The position numbers and the translations under genes are program-made. From contig NC_134031.1 in NCBI RefSeq assembly GCF_964204645.1, positions 1,488,001 through 1,552,000 on the forward strand: DNA of 64,000 bases, written 5' to 3'. Below the pieces are notes generated by a model that was given only the letters and a program-made list of their open reading frames with translations, was not told the origin of the DNA and searched no databases. The DNA is from Tubulanus polymorphus. Taxonomy: Eukaryota > Nemertea > Palaeonemertea > Tubulaniformes > Tubulanidae. Shown piece after piece: positions 23,049 through 36,500 of the stretch (within the stretch, counting starts at the first letter, position 1; each line of letters starts with the position of its first letter).

Positions 23049-24676
23049 ATGGATGAATTAAAAGCTTCTTTCTCGCAGTTAATTAAAGATATCGACCCTG
23101 TTTTACTGGGTGTACTGACAGCTGTTGTTGTAATCTTTCTCACAATCGGTAATTATTTAAATATTTCCCCGATTTCTCCACGAAAACGTCACTTGATTAC
23201 CGACATATGTTCGTCATATAGTCTGTGCGGGCACCTTTCAACAAATTCTTTTTCACTTTCAGTTTTGCTCAAATTTGCTAAAGGAGGCAGAAAAGGTTCT
23301 CATGTTGTTTTTGTCGGTTTATGCGATGCTGGTAAAACATTGATATTCAGCAAAGTAGGTAGTTTTGAATTCAATTTCAGTAATGACACCTGTTGAATCA
23401 GTAGTCTCGAACTATTTTCTTTTTTCAATGTTTTCAGCTCGCTCATGGGAGACATATTACCACTCATACCTCAATGAAAGAAAACCTGGGAAAATATACC
23501 ATCTCAGAGAAGGTAAACTACAATGATACTGATATGATCTTATTTTGGGGACCAGGGGTCAGTTGCTCAAAAGTTGGTTACAGTTAACGAGTGGATAGTT
23601 GACATAGTGACAATTAAAAATTCATTGTTACTATGGTATTTATCCGCTGGTTATCTGTAACCAACTTTTAAGCAACTGGCCCCTGAAAGTGTCTAAATTC
23701 AGATCATTATACTTGCAGAATAAGACAGTTCAAATAGTCGATATACCCGGTCATGAAAGGAGTCGTCAAAAGTTTGTTGATCAGTATAAGAGCCTGGCAA
23801 GGTTAGTCTTAATTCTACTCCTGATAATAAACATTTATAACATTTGTAGCAAAGTAAATCTATCGCGAAAATCTTATTTACAGTAGATTTTACGATGGAT
23901 TTTTCGATGATTTTCAGAGCTATAGTATTTGTAGTCGATAGTACGACTTTCCAGAAGGAATATAAAGATGTAGCTGAGTAAGTTTAACGACACCACATTT
24001 GTTACGCAAGTTTTCACCAAACATGAAAATCAATAATTGCTCGAAATCCCTGTTTTCTAGGTATCTGTACAACTTGTTGACCGATGCAGTCATTTCTAGA
24101 AATTGTCCACCGATTCTAATGTTGTGTAATAAACAGGATTACACGCTGGCTAAAGGTGCTAAAGTCATTCAGACTCAACTTCAGAAAGAAATGTAAGTAA
24201 CCAGTTCAGTTCAGTCAAACTCAGTTTAGTCGTCATTAGATAGCTGCGTCAAATAAACTGAAATCACTTCTATGTTTAGATGCCTCACTTGATGAAATAT
24301 CTTGTTTATTATTTAGCAGTTTTCAAAACTGCTTAAAAATGAACAAGATATTTCAAAATCCAAAACTTTTGGATTTTGTCTCCAAATCCCATCATCAGGG
24401 ATCTAAATTCTGTATTCCTTCGTTACTCAAGTGACTAGTTAAAGATTCATGTTTTCTGATTTCAGAAATACTTTGCGTAAAACTCGAGCTGCCGCGTTAG
24501 ATGCGACGGACGGCGACGTCGGAAATAATAACACATTCCTCGGAAAACGCAATAAAGACTTTGAATTTACGGATATAAAACCGTTCTGTGTTGAGTTCGC
24601 TGAATGCAGCGCGGGAACCAGCGCTGATGACTCTAAGTTAGACGAATTAGAACAGTGGATCGTGAAAATATCATAA
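23049..24676 (+). CDS. SRPRB: Signal recognition particle receptor subunit beta, complete
   Basis: Seven exons: 23049-23148, 23263-23354, 23438-23512, 23719-23801, 23918-23977, 24061-24192, 24466-24676. They sum to 753 nt, 250 codons plus TAA (human 271). The product is the membrane-anchored small GTPase that holds the SRP receptor alpha subunit at the ER. Seen: a single N-terminal membrane segment (LLGVLTAVVVIFLTIV), P-loop GLCDAGKT (residues 52-59), G2-region THTS, G3 DIPGHE, G4 NKQD and a C-terminal ECSAG (G5). The ATG at 23049 is used; a GTG eight codons upstream extends the frame but is unlikely as a start. It is head-to-head with SRP72, its functional partner in co-translational targeting. 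Intron 3 holds a palindromic MITE. Confidence 0.97.
23554..23684. mobile_element. 131-bp palindromic MITE, copy 2
   Basis: Starts CAGGGGTCAGTTGCTCAAAA and ends GCAACTGGCCCCTG. It is closely related to the copy at 20187-20317 and lies in SRPRB intron 3. Confidence 0.85.
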
Positions 24677-27529
24677 ATTTTAATGATCATTTTTCAGAGG
24701 AATTATATTTATGGAAAGTGAAAATGAGATTTTGATGTTGTGGTGAAGGGTTGAAACTCAAGAGCAGCTGCGCGGCATGTCTGTTTCTCTTCAGGAAACC
24801 AGACATTTTTTGGAAGCATTTTGAGAACTATTGCTAAGACGGAAGTGTTTACACTCGTATGTTCAGTCACAATGTGTTTAGTCAGTCACTGTATGGTCTC
24901 TCTCACTGATACAACACTAAGCTTGAATCGATGTTCATTAGGTTTACAATCAACGTGGCGACATTGTGTTATTATGAATGTATCTGTTCATGATGTTTGT
25001 TTTATAACCAAAGATTTGGAAATCAATAAAATAATATATACATTAAAATATGATTTGTCTGTATTTTAATGAAGTAACCGGGTACAGCTAAGTTATTCTT
25101 TAAAATCTATGACTGCCACAGTAGGATTCACGTGGAAAAGTAATGAATAGCCACGAGCGACACGTAACAGCGTTACATAATCTAGACCTGAAATACTCAG
25201 TTGACCTGGTGGAGTCTGGATAAAGAAAGTCTTCCAAGAAACGACGGCTGTACATTGTGTGATCCATATAGGCTATAATGATATTCAAATCCTTGTAGGG
25301 TCATATATATGTAGTAGGTCCAGGAACCGAGTTCAATGTTTAGGATAGGATTAGTGTGTTAAACGTGCGTTCAGTTGAATGATGATCAGTGGATATTGGT
25401 GAAAAGAGATTGAGAAAAAACAAACATAAACAACTCAGTTATAATAACGTATAAAAGGCTAGCTGCCTGTATTTTTGGAATATGTTTGATTTTTATCCAC
25501 AAGATCTTAATATCGGAATGTCTGCATCTTACATGATTGATTGAAGAGCTGTCTCTGGTTATAACGTGTACCAAAACATCATATCAAAAATACAAAACAA
25601 TACTGAGAATTACAAATAATACAATAACAACAGATTAATTTTATATATTTATAAATATTAATATTAAAACAATAATTATAACTATTTGATCGAAGGTAAT
25701 GTCACTGGCGTCATGTCTATATACAGTACACTCCACCCAAGTCAGATCTGTTCAACCCTGATGTTTTTTAAATATTTATTGTGACGCTATATATGAAATA
25801 TTGGGACAAACTCAAGTTATTACTCAAGTTGGACATATTTTTACGGCCCCAAATGATCCAACTTGAGCGAAGTCTACTGTACATGTATTAGGATCGTTTT
25901 ATTTACAGAAGTTCAGAATAAATAAACTACACATAATTCAGAAAGTATTCTGATCGAAAAAAGATTTCAAATCGAAAGTGGCACTAATTGCTTAGTTGAG
26001 GTTAAACATCAAAAGGGTTTTGAATTGTTTAAGATTTAAAACCATCATGCATTAAGAATGGTCTCGAATCCAAGCCTCGACTGCATAACTTGCCCCATAA
26101 AAGACAAAAAGATAACCAGGGCCAGGAAAATCAAAACGCTTTCTCCGTTAGTGGCAGTCGAACTGGAAGAATTCAGCTGTGTTCAACTGTACTCGAAATG
26201 ACATACGAAACGACAAATTTAGATAAAAACCACACCAAAAATCATCAATGATCTGGTTTGATGGCGTTGGGAAAAATTGCAGGAAGAATTAAATACTAAA
26301 AGATGCTACAGTAGGTGTACACATGTACATAGTTTCTAGTACAGATGTACATAGTTTCTAGTACACATGTACATCGTTCTAAGTTAGCTGAGCTCTAAAA
26401 ACAGTAGCGATGATTATGAACTTATTTACAAATGAGACACATTAGAAGAGAGAGTAAATTACTGGATATCTATAGCACCGCAGCTTCAGTAGAGAGAAAC
26501 GGAGAGCATCGAAACCATGGATTCAACGTACTGATCTCTGGACACCTCCTCTCTCAACCATGGCTATATCGGCACTCGACATACACAGCAGTGTTTCTAA
26601 CTATATAGAAGTATCACAGACTAAAAATATCATCATTTCATTCAGCATTTTAAAATCTATTCCATGTAACAGTATTATTGCTTATCTCTATGAATAAATA
26701 TATACCATCATACGACTCGCATTGAATTTGTTGAACTGATTGTTCATTTCTAGCTAAAATTGTATGAAAACAAAACATGAAACTTTAGAACAATCAGTTT
26801 AAAAAGAGATCTTTCAGTAACATGCATGTATCCTACATCAGGAAGTAACACCTCAGGACTCAGTTCCAAGGTTTTTGAGTTAGATTTTACTCAGAGTGTA
26901 ATGAAGTATATCGTAGTAAATTGTAGAATGATATTTCAACTTACTGAGGAACCAAGTCCAGGTACATGTATATCTATAAACGAACTATTTAAAAGTAGCC
27001 CCTTGAATTCAATAGCACATTAAAACAAGGAAATCGTAAAACCCTCATGGTACAAAATGTCACCTTCATAAAAATCTTTTAAAAACGTTTATAAAATATT
27101 TGATCATCAGTCATGAAAGCACCCTTCAATTATTACTTTGTCAACAGTTTTAATGGTCTTGAGAAAAAGTAGAAACCTAAGAGCGAAATTCCAGAGTCCG
27201 ATCTGAGTTGTAAAGTCGTGACTCATGTCCTGGGACCGGTTCCATATTCAAGAGTCAAATACAAAAATTCATCATAAATTCTAACACTGATTGTCTTACG
27301 TTGTTAGATTGGCAAGTATTGAACTGAGAAGTTCTTAGACTGATCTTTAATAAGTCTAAGCCATGACTATGGAACCAGCCCCAGAAGTCGTCATCAATCC
27401 TAAGACTATAGTCTTATCTTATTTGATTGGCTATAGAACGAAATTGGTCATAGACTGGTCCTGAATCTCGAGCCATGACTGTATAACTAGTCACAGTGCT
27501 GCAATTTTCAGTATTTTTCATTAATACTT
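24677..27529. other. Convergent intergenic region, SRPRB and AKNA-like 3' ends
   Basis: Contains the SRPRB 3' UTR with AATAAA at 25025-25030, and presumably the long 3' UTR of the AKNA-like gene. At about 25725-25882 is a decayed inverted-repeat element (TACAGTACACTCCACCCAAG mirrored by ACTTGAGCGAAGTCTACTGTA-like ends). Near 26310-26365 there are three copies of a CATGTACAT-type motif. From about 27230 to 27390 there is a palindrome of the family discussed under findings. No coding frame with recognisable content. Confidence 0.5.
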
Positions 27530-30500
27530 TTAAACGTACAATTGTTGCATTGAAATCGATCGTTTGACGTCGTCGTGTAAACTATCACGTATTTTACCCG
27601 AATGTTGTTCGATATCCTTCGCTAATTTCACACAACTATCCAACAATAAACTGCTACCGGTTTTCACAGCATCTTTAGATTTCTGTAAATAGATGAAAAA
27701 TTCATCCACATTTAAACGGCACAATCGAGCACAACATTAATCGAATTCATTAGTTAATTCAACAATGAAGTCAATACATTTACAGTACCGGGTAAATTGG
27801 GTTAAGCATAAAACTATTTGTATCAAAATATTACATTTATTGGTGAATGAGAAACTAAAAGCATTCACAGCAATTTCCATTAATTCAGTCATTATTTCAA
27901 ATTAGGTGTAAATTCTACTTGTCATAGAAGGCATTTTCAAAAATCAAAATATAGTGTATGTATATGATGGTTATTTTCAAAGGGTAAATGATTACTGATT
28001 AGAAACACGAAGCAAACAGCAATGAATCATTAGAAAGAGAAAATTTAAGGGTCAGTTCCACAGTGGAGGTTCAGACCAGTCTAAGACCATCTTAGCTCAA
28101 TAAATGAAACAAGTCTTGACTGTCTGAAGATCTAAGACAACTGTGGACTCGATGATTGTGCAACTGAGCCCCAGGGCTCTTGATTCTTAGAAAGCCTGAT
28201 ATATTAGATATTAAACAACAAGTGATCTGTTTAAATGCACTAGAGAACTGCACACGCACACACACACACACTAGAGGTCGGGTATATGTACCGTACTTAC
28301 ATGTGGTTTAATATTATGGGTTACACTTTCTGAAGCAATGCTTTCATTGTCAGAAGTAACGACACCCAACGAACTTTTCTTTAAATTACGCGGTAGACTT
28401 GCGCTCCTACATGTATAGTAAAAATCTATTACATGTACTATCGATACATGTACATGTGCACAATTATTGATTGATCGAGTGTAAACCAATTTAGTATTTT
28501 ATAATTTTAGTAATTTATGTGATTGTGAATAACGTCTATCGTTTCCGTTTTTGTTTCTAAGTTACGCGGATTCTTAAGCTGTTCTATTTTTTTACCTTCT
28601 CGAACCGCGTTCGAATTTCGATCCGGTTCCCGATTTACGATCCGATCGTCTGCGATGACCGTGACCTTCGTTTTTCAACGATTCCGAATATTCGCGAACG
28701 AAATATTTCACGTCTTTTTTCTCCTCGTAAACGCGTAACGGCAACTGTATGAATTTTTCGGGTTCAGGTTTTTGAGGCGGTGCTGATTGCTGATTGGTGC
28801 TATATAAATATGCAAATTATTGATATATAAATTATTCGGGATTTAACGCATATATTATGATCGGTATTGTGTATGAAGCCGAGTATCTTACCTATGGACG
28901 GATGATTGTTGATTTAAAGATGGCTGATAGGCAGCTACGTATGATTGCATCTGTGGCTGCTGGTGCTGTGTATATGCCATTGGTACGGGCGATGCGCAGT
29001 ATAAAACCGGTTGTTGCTGCATCTGTATTGGTACCGCTTGCTGCGCCATCCGTATTGGTACTGGTTGTGCTACTGGTTCAGGTGGTATATATGGCTGTGG
29101 CGATGGTTGTGGTGCGTACGGCTGTGGCGATGGTTGTGGTATATATGGTTGTGGCGATGGTTGTGGTATATACGGTTGCGGTATCGGTTGAGGTGGTTGC
29201 GCGATAGGTTGCATCATCACCGGAGATGGCGCCATCACATGTTGAACAGGTATCATCATAGGTGGCGTTGCAGCCAGTGCCTGTGTTGTTTGTTGCGGAG
29301 ATGGTTGATAGGTCGGTATTTGATAAGCCGGTATATGTAGCGGACTCTGAGGAGGTGGATAAGGTGGATGGTAATAGTTTATTTCTGTATGCGAGTGTTT
29401 TCCCGATCCACCGCAGTGCGGACACGGTATCGATCGCGTCTGCGTCGACTGTCGACGATCACGTGATCGGCTCCGTCGTCCGTCCTCCGAGTAAGTATCG
29501 CTTCGTTTCTCAGATTTATGAATTTTATCCATTGAATACGAGCGTCTGAGATGTCGCGGGGTGCTGTGTCCCGTAATGCTGCTGTCGCGATCTCTTGATC
29601 GCCCGTCTCGTGATCGCCCATCTCTCTCCTGAGATCGCCCATCTCGTGATCGCCCATCTCTCTCCTGAGATCGCCCATCCCGATCACGTGATCGCCCATC
29701 TCTCTCCGCTCTATCGCGTGATCGCTCGTGATCTCTAGCCCGTTCATCTCGACTGCGATCTAGCGATTGCGATCGCGACAGGTACCGATCGTATTTCCTC
29801 AGATGTTCGGGAATCGCCGAACGACTCGGCGAGGGCGCCACCGGTGCGTCGTTTCGTCGAGCTCGTTCCGGCGACTCGTAACGTGTCGACGTTAGATTCG
29901 TAGCGAACGCTTTCATCGGAACACGTCTCGGCTCGCGGGACGTATCACGACCGACCGGCCCTGGTGGCGGGCTGCGGAAATAATCGAGGGAACTGTTTTG
30001 AAGTTTTTTCAACTGTCGGTGATCACGTTGCGATAAATGATCTCTGATTTTACGTTCACCTCGTTCGACTCCGGCGTCCGCGTCCTCGCTCAGATAATCA
30101 TCGTCCGACGTGATTCGACTGTCCTCCGTTATACGTCGTAACCGTGACGTCGATTTGTTATTGTTGTTATTTCTCGTCGAGTATTGATCGTACGAATCGT
30201 AATCGTCTGCCGAAGAGTGACGCCCTCTACCGCGCTGATTTTCGAACTCCGGTTTTACGTTTTCTTTGATTTGTTCCCGCGACGATCCCGGTGATTGTTG
30301 AATATTAAACCGGCCGTATTGCTCCATCAGAGCTGGATTCCAGTATGGTGGCGTCGCTGGTACCGCCACGGCCGGTATCGTTATCTTATCCTGTTTTTTC
30401 TCCAGATCTTGTTTCAACTGATTTATTTCTTCTTTCAGCAGACGGATTCTCTCACTACAAATAACAATCAATCATTCAAAAATTGTGAAATTTCATATAT

Positions 30501-33500
30501 CGGAGCAGCCACTTTGACTTCCTTCTACCCGACTATTCCCTGACATGCACATGTTGTTTTCCCTGACTTGATCTACTAAGATTCCAAGCAATGTAAGGCA
30601 GTCAAATACGTAAGACATAGACAGAAACTGTTTGATTATACGCGTGATCTAGCAATCTCAACAAGTTTCCCTGCTTTATGCATTTTAAAAGATTCCCTGA
30701 TTCTTTGGAAAGAAAATTCCCTTACTTTTCCCCCATTTCCCGGTAATTGGCCACAGTGATATATAACAGTTTACTCATAAAGTTATAAAGATATATAAGC
30801 ATAAGGATATTTCATCAGAATGTATTTTTGTTGTACCTTTTTCCGCTTCTCTGAGTTTCTGCTCCTTCGCTTTCCGAAGCGTCGCGATCGAAGTGACGCG
30901 AAGTCGGACGCGAGGCTCGTTTATGCGGAGGACTCCTCGTCGTGTGTCGATTCTTCTGACGACTCGGTGCACTTTCTGAAATCACGACGATAAACAATTA
31001 ACTATCGAAGATGGAATTGAAAACTAATCAAACAAAATGAGGACACTTTTATTTGACTTTTCCCCGACTATTTCCAGACATGCACATGTCATTTTCCCTG
31101 ACTTAATCTGTTAAGAATCCAATCAATTAACGCAGTCAAATACGTAAGACATAGATGGAAACTGATTTTATGCACAATCTATCAATCTCAACAAATTTCC
31201 TTGACTTTTCCCTTGATTTCCGATTTTTTTCCAAAATTCCCTGACTTTTTTTAAAGAAAAAAAAATCCAGATTTCCAGGCCCCCACCCTGTGAAGTTAAT
31301 TTAGAATTAGATTATTACCGGAGGCGACTGATGAGAGGCTGCGTTGTTGTTTATTGCGTTGTAACGGAGGTCGCGACGTGTGATCACGAGCAGACGACAT
31401 ATCGCTATCGGTCCATTGTTGTTGAGGTGGAGGTCGTATCGCAGCGACCGGTAGAGCAGACGGACCGGGAGGAGGAATACTCGTAGGTTCGTCAGACGCT
31501 TCTTTAATCGGCGTCGTTGGTTGAGAACCGTTTTGATGCCTGTTTTTCAAAAACAAAAAAGATATTAAGTTAAATAACAATCGAAGAAACAATTCCGAGT
31601 CCGTGTTGTAATGCTAATACAAAATCCCACATTGAGAACAAAAAGAGTTCAAAATGTTTCCTTGAGCTTTAATCAAACTTTTCATGATAACCTGAAGTCA
31701 TAGTCAGGATTTCACTTAAAGTCATCTTCAGGAATATTGTATTCCTTGAGCAAGTATTTCGTTCAAAGTTTTGACAATATCCTAATAGTCATCTTAAGGA
31801 AAACTATGAGGATATAGTGGAAAGGTCCAATTAACTATAGCTCAAGTAAACTTGTAATCCTGTAGATGAATATTAGGATCTAGTCCAAACATTGAAATAA
31901 ACTTCTAGTTCAAGGAAACATTTTCAGACTTAATTTCTTAATCTAATCAGGGGATTTTATACCATTCAGGTTTTTCAGTAAAGATTTAATTCAGGAAAGA
32001 TTTATTGATACCTTTCTTGAAGCATCTGTTGATATTTAAGTCGAGCCGATCTACTGCTCTCTGAACCGATGAATCCACTATCAGCATCCAGTTCTCCGGG
32101 TCTCAGCGTTTTCTGGCCCGGAGTTGACTGACTGAAACTATCCGGAGGACTACTGTAACTGTTACCATCACTCGTCTGAAATAAACATTTAAATAGAAGT
32201 GATCGGAAAAAAAATATAAATTCAATTCTAGACTTCGAAAGATCAACAATACCTTTGGTTTATTCTTCGTTAAACTGTCATTGCCAGGGCGACCGAGACG
32301 TTTATTCAGATGCTCCGTCGAGTACGGGTCATCGTCTATGTCATTGGCATGGTAACTCATCAGTGTTGCTCCAACCGGAATCTGCATACCGATTTCATTG
32401 CGTTGACTTGAATTCATTGAGAAATTCGGCAACTCCTACAAAATCGAAAAACGCACCCGTGAAATTAGAATCTCTCAGCTGTAGTGAATGCGTGTAATTT
32501 GTCAGTGTATGCAGATATACTATGAACAATGGTTTACGCACGTTTCCTGCCCCTAAAGGCAAATGTAAATAAATGCTGCCTAAGCCGGCATGAAAATATT
32601 TTATGAGGCTTGAAAATCATTCCGATTAAATATCTTTAAAGATATTGTATTTTTCTAATACCAACTTGATTAAAATTTTGATAAAACCAAATCCACCTTT
32701 AATAATCTAACTTTTTTAGACGAGTGAAAGATTATCGGACAACTTCAACAATATGATTTAGAATAGTTGATCATGTATGTAAGGTTGTATAGTTTATTGA
32801 GTGGAGAGGGAGTTATGGTCGACCATAAAAAGGATTAATGAAATAAACAGTTAGAGTTGATAATAGTAGGGATTGTACCTGTGGAGTTCTCACAATAGCT
32901 TATTCTAAAACAGTTCTACATTTTATATACCCCAATATAACCAGTACATCATACAATTAGAAATAATCCGCACTCATTGCTTGGATTTAAGATCAACTAC
33001 CGGTAGTTGTATAGCCAATCTAACAACTTAAGACCGCCTTTGGACTTAAGCCTCGACCATTGAACTGGCCCTGGAATCTGAATCAATTCATATCATTTTA
33101 AACTGATTTGTTTAAGTACATGTAATGCTACAAACCTCTTTATAAGACGAATCCTGGTTCAGATAATTAGATTCCGGAGGTGAGACTGCACCGGGACTGA
33201 GTTTATGATGATCTCCGGGAGTTGATTTCACCGGACTAGATGGTTCAGTCAGCGTACCAGTACTGTCAATCAAAACACAAACATAGTCAAAACTACTTCA
33301 TTCAGATTAAATCCTAATCTAGACAGTATGAACAGTCTACTGGTAGACTGGTGCATAATTATCAGCTATGATCCAGATTAAGTTGGTTTTACCCGATACA
33401 AGAAACACTAAAACAATCCAAATACTACAACATACAATGCTACTATTGTTACTTGAATTCACAGATTAAATATGAATTAGTTATGCCTCAAAATCGTCCT

Positions 33501-36500
33501 CATGTTTTCTATATATCAACCACAAAACTAAGGAGAATTTAGGGCAGGCATATACAAGATTCATATTGTCTTATTAGATATTAGGTTTGAGGCGTCTGCC
33601 ATTTTACTAGGCATACTGGGGCATGTTTGAATAGCTCTGGTTTTTTCATTCATATATTTCAGCTTCGGCGAAGTTTGTATTCGCGAAAAGCTGAAAGAAA
33701 TCTGATGCTTGTTTTAGAAGTCGTTTATCTAGTAGTACTACCCGGCGGTATCTATACACTGATTCATTGATTCAATGTCTATCCGTATAACGACATTTCT
33801 GAATAGTGAAAATATATTTGCCGAGGGAAAAAAACTTGTTTGCGCGAAATCAAGTAGGTCGCTTATAGAAACGCTCCAACAACGGATCAATTATCGAATA
33901 TAATGGAAAAACGAGCTAATTGGTGGAACGGTATAAAAGACACCGGAAACTTTCTCTTTCATAATGAAATATTAAGCAGTACTCTATCCATTGACAAGAG
34001 CTTCTCGCTGAACTGGACTAACCTTTCGTCATCAGATAGTGAAGGCAATCGGTGTAATAATGATGGATCAGGAGCCTGGTTATATAGACGCAGCAATTTC
34101 TACAAAATAGAAAACATTTCTAAAATTGCTTGGAATCAGTTTTGTTAGAACCACCTACACAATTACACAAAATTTACCAGGTGCAAGAAATTACAGAACC
34201 CGGCCGGGTATCATAAGACTGTTGCATTCAAATTTCAACCTGGCCTTAATTTTAAAGGGATCATTAATTCCAAAATCAAATTAACATGAACTGAATTCAT
34301 GAAGAAATTGAATGAATAAAAGATTTACAGGGATTGTGACAGATATGTCTAAAATAGTCATTTTGAAAATCAGTCACAATTTCTTAAAACTTTTAAAGAA
34401 CTTGGTCCAGCGCGTTCAATATGAAACGTATTCCGTTACCTTCGTCAATGCATCAATGTCTTTATCTCTTTCGGGAGTTTTCGGCATTTTCTTCATTCGT
34501 CGATACAAATCTAACAGAGCGTTATAATCTCGCTGTAACTGACGCCATTGAGGGTCAAGGTCAGCGCCGTCCATTGTCGTTTCAACGGCTGCGAAAAAAA
34601 AACAAAAGTCGAAATTCAAAATCGTTCTGACGTCTAGAATTAGAAAACGGTATCAGGTTCAAACGTCACGTACCGATACGGTCGCCATCTTGCATCACTT
34701 TATCAATGGGTGTTTGCGGTTGGCTGTACGCGGAGGTCGCCATGTTTGATTTACTAAAAGATGGCCGCTGTAGTTGCGACATCGGGCGACCCATATCCTG
34801 AAACGGTGTCCGTCGTTTCGCCAGTTTTATGTTATCTTCAACTTTCTCGTGTAAATCATCGAGTTTCATTCCCAACCTGAACAGATCACCTTGAAGTGTC
34901 TAAAAATAGAAAATGGAAAGTGCATGAGGTAAAAGTTCAGTGTTAGATCATAGTTAAGATACCCCTGTCCAAAAATTCCCTGATTAGATTATAAGATATT
35001 CTTCTCTATGGGGGCTGTTTCTTATCAAGAGGTTCTTTACCTAAGATCTAAAAGAACCCAGTAAGGTCTATTGCTAAGTCTGCTGTGATGTTTATTGTAA
35101 GGACTACTGTAGGATCTACTGTATAATCTACTGTAAGGACTACTGTAGGATCTACTATAGGATCTACTATACCTTATCATCATCGAATTCATTCTCAGGT
35201 CCCGACATATTGAGTCGTTTCAGTAAATCTGTGTCGTCTTTAGCTTGTTTGTAATCCTCTTGTAATTTCTCGTAATCGGCTTTGATTTTATCCCAAATAC
35301 GTTCTTGTTCTTCGACGGACAATTGTTCTTCCTCGAGCAAAACACGAAATGATTCCATCTGAAATAACGACAACGAATCAGTTACATTAAACGATTCATG
35401 GATTTTCCAAGAGGTCTAAATACGATTAACAAAGTCTTTCCTAGTTAGAAGCAATAAGATATTTGCAGCTTTCTGAGTCTTAAATAAGCAAAAACTGTAT
35501 AAAGCTAAGGCCTGCATATATATTAGCAGTGTACTGACTGAAAGCCCCTTTCATAATCTTGTTACTGCATTAAGAGTCAGGATTTTAAATATAGCTAATA
35601 CTGAATCTATAAAAAGACTTGTTCATCGATCAACTTGTTGTGGAGCTGTTCTCAGCTGAACTACGGTAAGAAGCTTATGAGTAATAACTGTAGCAGCTCG
35701 TTTATATTCACACACATTACCTGTTCAGCTAAACTTTGAGCCTGGAACATCAAACTCATTTTGATGCTGTCGCCACTACCGGTTACTTGAACGACGGGAT
35801 CGCTAGAGAACTCTGACGGTTCCTCTAATCCATCCATATCAAAATTCACCGGAGTCATCTGAGTGCTGTGAGATTGTGCGAAGCCGTTCTGTGACTGCGG
35901 ACGACTGCCTCCTAAAAACAACACAATCATCGTGTATTTCCTCTACATCTAGTTTAAATGGTAAAACTTAATTCCGAGATATTTTATGACTTTAAAAATT
36001 GAAATATAGCTCCATCCATTGAGCATGTGTATGTACCCAGTGTTATGCTGGAATCCTGCATTATGATATCGCGGCTGCTAAAAGAAGCAAGGCTTTCAAT
36101 CCGCCCAAAAATACAGAAACTTTAACTTAATCTTGATGTAATCTTACATTTTTCACATTAGCTCAATATATTTCAATGCAATTATCAGCATTGATTGAAT
36201 ATTGACATCCACCCTGTTAGGAGCAGCAGATATCTTATAAGAGCTGGCTGATTCTGATTCTGAGAGAGGTGGATGCAAAAATGAAAGGGGTTGCTGCCCC
36301 TTTAAAACCTGTAGTGGAAAACACTGAGCACCGGTACTGAGGGAAAACCAGGTCGATCTATGAAACCCCTTCTTGTAAAAAGCCATCATTATGTGGCCTA
36401 CCTGTAGCGGTGTGATGAATGTCACCCATTGAGAACGCTTTCTGTTTACTAGGAGTAGAAGCGATCATTCCGGCCTGCGTCATGTGACTGATATTGAACG

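Noticed and set aside
28857-29425. Frames antisense to the large AKNA-like exon (28857-29207, 29011-29340)
   Set aside because: Low-complexity sequence of valine/alanine or tryptophan/leucine/arginine, mirroring the proline/glutamine and serine repeats of the real coding strand.
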